Below, one piece after another: positions 56,665-64,000 of a DNA stretch of 64,000 nucleotides (position 1 is the first letter of the stretch; each line of letters begins with the position of its first letter). Position numbers and translations under genes: made by a program. Where the stretch lies: assembly GCF_024345225.1 (NCBI RefSeq), contig NZ_BROD01000001.1, positions 2,180,362 through 2,244,361 on the forward strand, read 5' to 3'. The notes under the pieces are model-generated. The model searched no databases and was not told the origin of the DNA. It was given only the letters and a program-made list of their open reading frames with translations. Origin of the DNA: Clostridium sp. TW13 (GTDB taxonomy: Bacteria > Bacillota > Clostridia > Clostridiales > Clostridiaceae).

Positions 56665-57477
56665 ATGAGTAAGCTTTATATACTTGGAACGGGCAATGCA
56701 ATGGTAACAAAATGTTTTAATACTTGTTTTACCATAACAAATGAAAATGGAGATCATATTTTAATTGATACAGGCGGTGGAAATACCATCTTATCTCAAT
56801 TAGAAAAATTGAATATATCCACATCCAAAATAAAAGCACTTTTTATTTCTCACACTCATAACGACCACATAACTGGTATCAGTTGGATTGTAAGAATTAT
56901 TGCCTTACAAATGAATAAAGGTACCTATGTAGATTCTTTTTCTATATATGGAGAAGATTCTGTTTTAGATGCTTGTAGAACTATATGTAACCTAACTCTG
57001 GGTAAAAAATTCACAAAATATTTTGATGATAGAATTAAGTTTATACCTGTTTCTAATAATAGTTCTATTAATATATTAAATAATAGTTTTACTTTTTTTG
57101 ATATCAACAGTACTAAATTGAAACAATTTGGCTTTAAGGTTGTTACACAATCTGGCACAAGTTTATGCTTTCTTGGCGATGAACCATACAAAGATTCTCT
57201 TAAGGATTATGCTAAAGGTGTTGACTTCCTTATGCATGAAGCATTCTGCTTATATGAAGAAAGAAATCTGTTCAATCCTTACGAAAAGCATCACTCTACA
57301 GTAAAAGAAGCTTGTGAACATTCTGTAGCACTAAACTCTAAAAATTTAATACTGATTCACACAGAAGATAAAAATATAAAACATAGAAAAGAATATTATA
57401 CTGCTGAAGCTAATTATTTTTGTGTATGCAATGTTATAGTTCCAAATGATTTAGAAATCATAGACTTAGATGAATAA
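56665..57477 (+). CDS. Metallo-beta-lactamase-fold hydrolase (RNase Z-like)
   Basis: 270 aa. HTHNDHITG near residue 73 is the central zinc motif. FLGDEPYKD supplies the bridging Asp, and LILIHTED the last His. N-terminal GTGNAMVTKCFNT and a late YEKHHSTVKEACE resemble RNase Z-type enzymes rather than lactamases. The nucleic-acid or small-molecule substrate is unknown. AAGGAGG precedes the ATG. Confidence 0.83.
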   Translation: MSKLYILGTGNAMVTKCFNTCFTITNENGDHILIDTGGGNTILSQLEKLNISTSKIKALFISHTHNDHITGISWIVRIIALQMNKGTYVDSFSIYGEDSVLDACRTICNLTLGKKFTKYFDDRIKFIPVSNNSSINILNNSFTFFDINSTKLKQFGFKVVTQSGTSLCFLGDEPYKDSLKDYAKGVDFLMHEAFCLYEERNLFNPYEKHHSTVKEACEHSVALNSKNLILIHTEDKNIKHRKEYYTAEANYFCVCNVIVPNDLEIIDLDE

Positions 57478-57498
57478 TTTCATACTTTTCTACATACT

Positions 57499-57540
57499 GG
57501 AACTATGAATTAAATAATTATATGTTTAATTCATAGTTCC
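57499..57540. terminator. Bidirectional terminator
   Basis: GGAACTATGAATTAAA pairs almost perfectly with TTTAATTCATAGTTCC, after the metallo-hydrolase stop. Confidence 0.7.
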
Positions 57541-57633
57541 TAACATATATATGATCTAATCTATAAATTGCCTAGATATCCTTATTTGTTCATCTAGAAT
57601 CAAAGTGAATTTTCATTTCTACTTTCATACTTT

Positions 57634-57798
57634 TTACTTATTTTTATTCTTGCACTTGCAATTACATTTTCCTGTATATTGACAACTTTTCATTCCAAAC
57701 TCATTCATTTGTTCTTCAGTAAGATTAACTACATTTTTTGTAGGTTCATCATAATCTACTGACTCCTTAAGTAATGTTTTTTTCGCTATTTTTATCAT
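57634..57798 (-). CDS. 54-aa small protein with C-terminal cysteine cluster
   Basis: Read directly from the minus strand: ATG at 57798, TAA at 57634-57636. The N-terminal part is charged (KKTLLKESVDYDEPTK) and the C-terminus holds SCQYTGKCNCKCKNK, with four Cys in eleven residues, a likely metal site. AAAGGTG lies about 11 bases before the ATG. It sits just downstream of the methyltransferase on the same strand. It is too short for routine gene finding and has no known family. Confidence 0.5.
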   Translation of the reverse strand: MIKIAKKTLLKESVDYDEPTKNVVNLTEEQMNEFGMKSCQYTGKCNCKCKNKNK

Positions 57799-57817
57799 GA
57801 TTCAGTCACACCTTTCT

Positions 57818-58516
57818 CTACTTTGTTGCACAAACAATTAAATTAAATGAACCTTTGTTATATTCTTCTCCATTAAAAGCCCCATATAATTCAAAATCTT
57901 TAAACCCAACCTTCTCCAAGATTATTTCCGTATCCTTTCTTAGCAGCGGAAATAGTTCTACCTCATTTATAAATTTTTCTTCTTTTGTTTCAATTTCACC
58001 TCTAAAAATTATTTTATTTTCTTTTAGTATATAATGCCTATTAAATATAACATCATCTGTCTTTATTGATGGTAATCCTTTTATGTTTTCCCCCAAGATT
58101 CTATCATAATTTATAATCTGTACTATGAACTTTCCTCCAACATTAAGATGATTATATACATCTTGAAATACTTTACCAATTTCATATAAATTATTCAGAT
58201 GAACAATTGAATTTCCTATGCAGAAAACACCATCAAATTTTTCTTCACCTATACTTTCTGCTAAACTCAACATATTTCCTTGCTTAAACAAAATATTATG
58301 ATTCTTCTTCTTTGCTTTTTCTATCATAATAGAATCCAAATCAATACCAGTTACCTTCTTACCAGCAGCATCTAAAGCTATAGAATAATTTCCTGTACCA
58401 CAGGCTAAATCTAACACCTTTTTACCTTTTATATTTTCAAGAATCATATCTACTGTATTTTGATTTAGTTTAAATATATCATCATAGTATTCACTTAATA
58501 CATCATAAAACTTCAC
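57818..58516 (-). CDS. Class I SAM-dependent methyltransferase
   Basis: 232 aa. Motif I VLDLACGTGNYSIAL near residue 35, then KVTGIDLDSIMIEKAKKK for the acidic end of strand 2 and GVFCIGNSIVHL for motif IV. Small, stand-alone and without substrate-specific domains, so the acceptor is unknown. The start is GTG with AAGGAGG upstream. Confidence 0.85.
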   Translation of the reverse strand: MKFYDVLSEYYDDIFKLNQNTVDMILENIKGKKVLDLACGTGNYSIALDAAGKKVTGIDLDSIMIEKAKKKNHNILFKQGNMLSLAESIGEEKFDGVFCIGNSIVHLNNLYEIGKVFQDVYNHLNVGGKFIVQIINYDRILGENIKGLPSIKTDDVIFNRHYILKENKIIFRGEIETKEEKFINEVELFPLLRKDTEIILEKVGFKDFELYGAFNGEEYNKGSFNLIVCATK

Positions 58517-58597
58517 TATTAAATCCCTCCTTAATTCTTCTTATAAATATATTATACTTATTTTTTACTTTTTAACTATGAAATTTAAGTAAAATGA

Positions 58598-58603
58598 TAT
58601 AAT
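58598..58603 (+). promoter_or_regulatory. Possible -10 of the deoD promoter
   Basis: TATAAT ~50 bp before the deoD start. The -35 is poor. Confidence 0.35.
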
Positions 58604-58654
58604 ATATATTTGTTGTTCAATTTTAAATTTATTTTTTTGAAAGGAGATTTTTAT

Positions 58655-59365
58655 ATGAGTACACATATAAATGCCGAAAAAGGCCAAATTGCAGAAATTG
58701 TTTTATTGCCAGGAGACCCATTAAGAGCTAAGTTTATCGCTGAAACTTTCTTACAAGATGTGGTTTGCTACAACGAAGTTAGAGGCATGTACGGCTTCAC
58801 TGGAACATATAAAGGAAAAAGAATTTCAGTACAGGGAACAGGTATGGGAGTTCCTTCTATATCAATATATACAAATGAGTTAATTAGAGAATATGGAGTT
58901 AAAACTCTAATGAGAGTTGGAACTGCTGGTTCTATGCAAAAAGAAGTAAATGTTAGAGATATCGTTCTAGCTATGAGTTCTTCTACAGATTCATCTATTA
59001 ACAAAAACATATTTAACGGAAAAGATTATGCACCAACTGCTTCTTTTGAGCTATTAAAAGCAGCTTATGATACAGCAGTTGGAAAAGGTATTACCCCTAA
59101 GGTTGGTAATGTATTTACTGCTGATAGCTTTTACAATGAAGATCCTGAAGTTTGGAAGCAATATGCTAAGTTTGGTTGCATAGCTATAGAAATGGAAACT
59201 AGTGCATTATATACTATTGCTGCTAAATATAAAGTAAACGCTTTAACACTTTTAACAATCAGTGACTCAATGGTTACTGGAGAAGAAACTACAGCAGCTG
59301 AGAGACAAACTACATTTACTGATATGATGGAAATTGCTCTTGAAACAGCATTAAAACTAAGCTAA
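58655..59365 (+). CDS. deoD: Purine-nucleoside phosphorylase DeoD
   Basis: 236 aa. [11 protein letters not shown] near residue 20 is the phosphate-binding signature, RVGTAGSMQ the phosphate loop, and [13 protein letters not shown] the nucleoside site. [14 protein letters not shown] holds the conserved Asp. It cleaves purine nucleosides with phosphate for salvage. ATG at 58655 follows AAAGGAG; the in-frame upstream codon at 58610 is rejected because residues before it are not family-like. Confidence 0.96.
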   Translation: MSTHINAEKGQIAEIVLLPGDPLRAKFIAETFLQDVVCYNEVRGMYGFTGTYKGKRISVQGTGMGVPSISIYTNELIREYGVKTLMRVGTAGSMQKEVNVRDIVLAMSSSTDSSINKNIFNGKDYAPTASFELLKAAYDTAVGKGITPKVGNVFTADSFYNEDPEVWKQYAKFGCIAIEMETSALYTIAAKYKVNALTLLTISDSMVTGEETTAAERQTTFTDMMEIALETALKLS

Positions 59366-59382
59366 ATAACCTTAATCGCACA

Positions 59383-59418
59383 AAAATGACACCTTTAAAT
59401 TTTTAAAGGTGTCATTTC
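59383..59418 (+). terminator. Intrinsic terminator of deoD
   Basis: AAATGACACCTTTAAA pairs with TTTAAAGGTGTCATTT, soon after the stop. Confidence 0.85.
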
Positions 59419-59516
59419 TTTATTTATACTAAATTATCTAAAAATAAATAGCATGTACAAATGGACTAGCATTTAATCCTATTTGTTTTTATATGCCTAA
59501 CTATTAGATTATTTGT

Positions 59517-60854
59517 TTACATATATCCACTTGGATTAATATGTGAGCCATTTTTTCTAACTTCATAATGTAAATGTGGTCCTGTGCTCAATCCTGTTGT
59601 TCCAACATAAGCAATAACTTGTCCTTTTTTTACTTGTTGTCCTACAGATACAATGTATTTTTCAGTATGTCCATATAAGGTTTGTATTCCATCAGCATGA
59701 TTTAAAATTACCATATTGCCATAAACTGAATTCCATTGTGCCACGCCTACAACTCCATTTTGAGCAGCATAAATTGGGGTACCACTTGGTACTGCTATAT
59801 CAACTCCTGTATGAAACCCAGGTTTACCTGTAACAGGATGAATTCTAGGTCCATATGGGCAGCTTATGTAACCACCATCTACTGGTCTCATAAATCCATC
59901 AGATGACGGTGGAATGTTGTTACTATTGTTACTATTTCCATTACTATTGTTGCTATTACTATTGTTGCTATTACTATTGCTGTTAGCTTGACTTTGAGCA
60001 AAAATTTGATCAAGCTGATCTTGAAGCTGTTGATTGTATGATGCTAAATCTCCGATTTCATCTTGAAGAGCTTTTTCTTTTTGTGAAAGACCTTCAATCA
60101 AAGCTGCCTTTTGATTTTCTGTTTGTTGAATATCATTATATTGATTTGCATATTGATTTTTTTCATCTATTAGTTTTTGTTGAACGCTTTCTAATTCTAC
60201 TTTTTTATTATTTATGTCATTTTTTTGTGAAGCAAGCTTAGATTTTTTAGAATCTAATTCTTTTTTACTTCTTTGTAATTCTTCTTTATCTTCATTAACT
60301 TCTTTTATTAATTGCTTGTCATTTTGAACTATTGTAGCAAAATTTTCTACCCTAGAGATAAAATCAGAAAGATTTTCAGAACTCAAAATCATTGCTAAGA
60401 ACTTGTCCATATAATTATTTTTATACATGCTTCTTATTCTGATACCTAACAAATCTTCTTGTTGTTTAACTTCTTTCTCTTTCTTTTCTATCTCGTCATT
60501 ACTTTTTTTAATATCTACATCTAACTTGTCTATATCATTCTGAATATCAATAAGTTTTTGCTTTAAAGCATCTATATCATTTTGAGATGAATCCACTTTA
60601 GCTTTTGAAGCGTCTAATAGCTTAGATTTTTCTTCTAATTCATCTTGAATTTTATCTAATTTGCTTTTTTCTGCATCTTTTTGATCTTGTATACTATCTT
60701 TTTCCTTTTCTAGTTGCTGCTTTTGCGCATTATTATTATTAATTTTATTTTGAAAATCCTGACTAGAAGTAGCTTGTACTACTGTACTATGCGCAACCCC
60801 TGAAAAAAAGACACTTGCTACTAAAATAATCGATATTGTTCTTCTTTTTCTCAT
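59517..60854 (-). CDS. Secreted M23 peptidase with coiled-coil (EnvC-like murein hydrolase)
   Basis: 445 aa. A signal peptide (RRTISIILVASVFFSGVAHS) is followed by a ~230-residue coiled coil with a repeated heptad pattern (KSKLDKIQDELEEKSKLLDA). After an Asn/Ser-rich linker (~295-320) comes a LytM/M23 domain: CPYGPRIHPVTGKPGFHTGVD, LYGHTEK and STGPHLHYEVRKNG, with the metal His and Asp residues present. It cleaves peptidoglycan cross-bridges or activates an amidase in the cell wall. ATG at 60854 is preferred over 60860 because of spacing to GGGGA. Confidence 0.92.
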   Translation of the reverse strand: MRKRRTISIILVASVFFSGVAHSTVVQATSSQDFQNKINNNNAQKQQLEKEKDSIQDQKDAEKSKLDKIQDELEEKSKLLDASKAKVDSSQNDIDALKQKLIDIQNDIDKLDVDIKKSNDEIEKKEKEVKQQEDLLGIRIRSMYKNNYMDKFLAMILSSENLSDFISRVENFATIVQNDKQLIKEVNEDKEELQRSKKELDSKKSKLASQKNDINNKKVELESVQQKLIDEKNQYANQYNDIQQTENQKAALIEGLSQKEKALQDEIGDLASYNQQLQDQLDQIFAQSQANSNSNSNNSNSNNSNGNSNNSNNIPPSSDGFMRPVDGGYISCPYGPRIHPVTGKPGFHTGVDIAVPSGTPIYAAQNGVVGVAQWNSVYGNMVILNHADGIQTLYGHTEKYIVSVGQQVKKGQVIAYVGTTGLSTGPHLHYEVRKNGSHINPSGYM

Positions 60855-60860
60855 TATCAT

Positions 60861-61116
60861 TCCCCACTTTAAATGAAATATTTAATTATCTTCAATTTTA
60901 TTATATAACACATAGTTTAATAATCAAAGAACTATAGAAAAATTTTTTATTTTTTTTTACTGGATTCTTTAAGAGTTAACAAAATCTTTACTTAATCTTA
61001 AGTTAGCTATAACACATTAACTTAATTAACAATTATAATTAATTTGTAAGAAACTTTTATATTGTTTTAAGTTTTTAGATCGTTATAGGATCATTAAAAA
61101 CTATTTTTCAAATTGA
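60861..61116. other. Non-coding interval
   Basis: It carries the promoter of the M23 gene. No gene or hairpin before the terminator. Confidence 0.35.
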
Positions 61117-61158
61117 AGAAGCCATAAGGTATTTTCATACTTTATGACTTCTCTTTTT
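61117..61158. terminator. Terminator-like hairpin
   Basis: GAAGcCATAAgGTAT pairs with ATACtTTATGaCTTC. The T-tract is on the plus-strand side (CTTTTTTTCA), although the flanking genes are minus; only the weaker CTTCTTCAATTT follows on the minus strand. Confidence 0.5.
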
Positions 61159-61201
61159 TTCATATACTTTATACATCCGAAGGTACATAGGTTAAGAGAT
61201 C

Positions 61202-62470
61202 TTATTTTAATATTTGCATGTCATCTACATTCCATTGGTCAGAATCATAAATCATCTTTAAAAAGAATTTAGTTTTAACCTGATCTTCTGAAAAGTCTAT
61301 TCCAAATAAAGATTTACTTACAGTATAATTTAAAGTCAAAAATACATTACCTGCAAACCTACTATTCTCCCTTTTTATATCACTTTTTTCAATTTCTAAG
61401 TTATAGTTCAATAGCTTATAATCATTTTTCAACAAAAACTTTTCAGTTTTAAATTCATCATATATTTTCTTTTTATTATTACTGCTAATAATATTTTCAT
61501 TTTCATTATTTAACGCATTGAATACAGAAGTAAAAAAATCCTTAACCTTAGAATCAATATCCTGATTTAATTTTTCATTTTTCAAACTTAAATTCACATG
61601 TATATTATTACTTCTTTCAATGGGCATTTCTTCACTCTTTATAAGTCCCCAAGGCAATTGTTCTTCAATATGTAAAGAAGAACTTCCATCATTTTTAAAT
61701 GGACCTATTTTATCAAATTGACTTACATCAAGATTAGTATCTTTTCCATTAACAAATACTTTTGCTTCCTTATATTCACTATCAATGCTTATTTTTATTC
61801 CATTTAACTCAATTTCTTTTTCCTGCTGCTTAGTCATTATTGGAAGATCCTGTCTATATGTAAGTGCATCAAATTTATTTTTATTTTCGGCTTGTACATT
61901 ATATATTCCTGGTACCAAGGGGCCAAAAGTCTTTTCTTCATTATCTGACATTATGGTTCCATAATCTTTGTCATCTAAAAATATTTTGCTGCCACCATAA
62001 TTTATTCTTACTTTTAAATATACTGGAGATATATCTAAATAGTATTTGTTAAAAAGAATTCCTTTTTCTTCTCTGAAAAGTAGTACTTCATTACTTTTAG
62101 ATTTGCCCTTTAAATCTTTTATTAAACTATCTACAGAACTATTATTGCTGTAATATTTCATTAGTGGCTTAATATTATCTTTATTTAGTCTCATTCCTTG
62201 AATCTTAGAATTCTTCAATATCAATTTACAGTTATTTTCCTTAAATCCTTTTTCGATTTGAGCCAAAACATAACTTTTTGAAGAAACAGTCTTTCCTATA
62301 AAAAAACCTATCCCTCCTAAAATAAAAAATGTAATAATTAATCCTATAGTCACAGTTTTAAAATTTAATTTAGGCTTTATTTTTTCTAAATAATATTTCT
62401 CAGTTTTATTCTTAAATCTCGCAAATAATTGAGTTATTAATTTCCAAAGCCTTTGCCAACTTTCTTGCAC
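61202..62470 (-). CDS. TcaA/YvbJ-like membrane protein
   Basis: 422 aa. One TM near residues 38-60 (TVTIGLIITFFILGGIGFFI). The extracellular part has two repeated beta units (GTIMSDNEEKTFGPLVPGIY, NVQAENK; then SIDSEYKEAKVFVNGKD) of the type found in TcaA, and a C-terminal NTF2-like part (VKDFFTSVFNALNNENEN, then DDMQILK). The zinc ribbon usual at the N-terminus of TcaA proteins is absent. GTG at 62470 is chosen because AGGAG lies eight bases before it. TcaA proteins influence glycopeptide response; a role here is inference. Confidence 0.72.
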   Translation of the reverse strand: MQESWQRLWKLITQLFARFKNKTEKYYLEKIKPKLNFKTVTIGLIITFFILGGIGFFIGKTVSSKSYVLAQIEKGFKENNCKLILKNSKIQGMRLNKDNIKPLMKYYSNNSSVDSLIKDLKGKSKSNEVLLFREEKGILFNKYYLDISPVYLKVRINYGGSKIFLDDKDYGTIMSDNEEKTFGPLVPGIYNVQAENKNKFDALTYRQDLPIMTKQQEKEIELNGIKISIDSEYKEAKVFVNGKDTNLDVSQFDKIGPFKNDGSSSLHIEEQLPWGLIKSEEMPIERSNNIHVNLSLKNEKLNQDIDSKVKDFFTSVFNALNNENENIISSNNKKKIYDEFKTEKFLLKNDYKLLNYNLEIEKSDIKRENSRFAGNVFLTLNYTVSKSLFGIDFSEDQVKTKFFLKMIYDSDQWNVDDMQILK

Positions 62471-62575
62471 TAGCTTCACTCCTAATATAAAAATATTTAC
62501 AGAAATTATATCACATATAAATATCTTGTAAAGAATTAAAGGGAACTTTCCTAAGAAAATCCCCTCTAAATCTTT

Positions 62576-64000
62576 CTATTCTTTTACTCTAACTAATTGC
62601 TTGAAGTTTCCTTCTGATTTAATTTTATTTTCGTTTCCTATAGCACAAATATAATTTTCATCTAGAATATCTTGCATTAATACTTTTAATTGTTTTATTG
62701 CATTTTCATCAGTAGCAATTATTTCTTCTCTTTCTTTTTGTATCATTTCATCTGTAATACCTGATAAATAATTGGCATCTCCTACATTAAGTTTATCATC
62801 ATTGCTATATGGATGATCTACCTTTCTTATGGTTCCTATGATATATCTAATGATATCTTCTCTCTCAGCCTTAAATTCATCTAAATAAGCTGGTATATTA
62901 TCATAAACTCCTAAGGTCTTTTCAACATTAGGATCTCTGTAGGATAAAAATGCTCCTGATCCATCTCTTCTAAATAAGCTAAATACCCCGTAAGCACCAC
63001 CTTTTACTCTTACGTTGTTCCATAGGTAATCATAACTTAAAATTGTATCTAATACATTTAAGCTTCCATTATATTTATCCCTGCTAAACATTCCGCCTTT
63101 ACCTACATAGTTTACTTCAGCTTGAGTTAACAATCCTTCATTTAATGGGGTTACTTCAAAATCATATTTATTTTCTTCTCCCTTACCTTTTTTCAATGTA
63201 AGTTTGAATTTATTTATATCATTTTTGAAAGTTTCATAATCCTCTGATTCTCCAGCAAAGCTAATCAATAAATTATCACTTAAGAAAAGTTTTGAAACTA
63301 TCTCTTCCAATTCCTTGACCACAGCTTCTGGATTTTCACTTAACTTATTGCTCAATTCGCAAATGAATTTATAATAAGATAAACCGTATAGTTTTTCATC
63401 ATATAAACCCCTAGCTGACATATATGAAAGCAATCTTCTGTAAGCAACCATATGACCACTCTGCATTATCATAGTTTCTGTTCTTGATTTAACTTCATCT
63501 ACAACTTGCTTTAGTCTCTTTACATCACTGAATTTAGTATGGTTTAATATCTCACTTATAATTTCTAATGCCTTGTCAGTATTGCTAAGTAATGATTTGA
63601 ACTTCACTGCAAAAAATGCTTTAAACTCCTCACCTTTTGCGTAATCATTATATGCTACTGGTAGATAACTCACTTCTCCAATATTAATATTAACTATATT
63701 AGATAACTTTACATAGTCATATCTTTCTGTATCTATTTTTCCTAAAACATCGCCTAATAGTCTTAAATAGCTTACTTTTTCCTTTGCTATAACCTTTGAA
63801 TTAAAATACAAGTTAGAATAAACTATTTTATTTGTATTAAATTCATGATATATAACCTTAGTGTCTTCTATATTCCTAACCTCAGTTGGTATAGTTTCTC
63901 CCTTAGGATTAATATCCTCCAAAGATAATTTAGGAATACTTGCTAACTGCTCTTTGCTATCAGGAGTATTTTGTCTTTCTAATAGCCTCTTCCCTTTTTC
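62576..64000 (-). CDS. M16-family metallopeptidase (M16C, PreP-like), C-terminal part
   Basis: Partial: the frame stays open to the window edge at 64000, with EKGKRLLERQNTPDSKEQLA upstream of what looks like an internal Leu/Met, so this is the C-terminal ~475 residues of a ~970-residue protein. VTPLNEGLLTQAEVNYVGKG, WNNVRVKGGAYGVFS and GVYDNIPAYLDEF are typical of the M16C associated and C-terminal domains. The zinc motif HxxEH must lie outside the window. It degrades small unfolded peptides. Confidence 0.88.
   Translation of the reverse strand, partial: EKGKRLLERQNTPDSKEQLASIPKLSLEDINPKGETIPTEVRNIEDTKVIYHEFNTNKIVYSNLYFNSKVIAKEKVSYLRLLGDVLGKIDTERYDYVKLSNIVNINIGEVSYLPVAYNDYAKGEEFKAFFAVKFKSLLSNTDKALEIISEILNHTKFSDVKRLKQVVDEVKSRTETMIMQSGHMVAYRRLLSYMSARGLYDEKLYGLSYYKFICELSNKLSENPEAVVKELEEIVSKLFLSDNLLISFAGESEDYETFKNDINKFKLTLKKGKGEENKYDFEVTPLNEGLLTQAEVNYVGKGGMFSRDKYNGSLNVLDTILSYDYLWNNVRVKGGAYGVFSLFRRDGSGAFLSYRDPNVEKTLGVYDNIPAYLDEFKAEREDIIRYIIGTIRKVDHPYSNDDKLNVGDANYLSGITDEMIQKEREEIIATDENAIKQLKVLMQDILDENYICAIGNENKIKSEGNFKQLVRVKE

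Noticed and set aside
1..64000. CRISPR arrays, rRNA or tRNA genes
   Set aside because: No regularly spaced repeats and no tRNA/rRNA signature sequences were seen; the element does not use a tRNA gene as attachment site.

Overview
The window is AT-rich DNA from a low-GC, Gram-positive, anaerobic-type Firmicute, most probably Clostridium sensu stricto. The evidence is strong AGGAGG ribosome binding sites, frequent TTG/GTG starts, the gene order tig-clpP-clpX-lonB-lon-engB, a PerR/Fur-type regulator, and small Gly/Asn/Cys-rich proteins of the kind seen in spore formers. The species cannot be fixed from sequence alone.

Layout. (1) 1-5520 is core chromosome: a pseudouridine synthase, an M20 amidohydrolase, a long FtsA-like ATPase, two small proteins, and the last ~94 codons of a UvrD-type helicase gene. 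(2) 5521-39584 is a 34,064 bp mobile element. Both ends start with AATGTGT followed by TATAGAAA, in inverted orientation. It splits the helicase gene inside motif VI: codons 1-568 lie at 41288-39585 and the remaining 94 at 5512-5228. Joined, they rebuild a helicase of about 662 residues. (3) 39585-64000 is core again: the helicase front part, a DUF5685/J-domain/membrane protein group, a PerR-like regulator, coat-like proteins, the engB/lon/lonB/clpX/clpP/tig cluster, a metallo-hydrolase, a methyltransferase, deoD, an M23 hydrolase, a TcaA-like protein and the C-terminal part of an M16 metallopeptidase that runs off the window.

The element is mobilised by three adjacent tyrosine recombinases and a coiled-coil partner (39061-32611, reading inward from the right end), an arrangement like Tn554 or recombinase-trio elements. 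Almost all remaining cargo looks like anti-phage or conflict systems: a complete type II CBASS operon (CD-NTase, E2-E1, JAB peptidase, membrane-anchored SAVED effector; 25516-21338), a SIR2-like protein paired with a ~9-TM protein, a GHKL ATPase with a nuclease-like tail and a divergent XRE regulator, a TPR/DUF2726-like protein paired with a HEPN protein, a second HEPN protein paired with a membrane protein, a PIN-domain protein, a DUF488-DUF488-dual-OB operon, and a SMEK-domain protein. VanZ-like and small secreted proteins, a ~750 bp MITE-like segment and a decayed metallophosphoesterase gene complete it. It is best read as a transposing defence island.

The strongest candidates for undescribed systems are the SIR2-like/9-TM pair, the GHKL-nuclease protein, the TPR/HEPN pair and the HEPN/4-TM pair. 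All functional claims rest on motif reading, without database searches.
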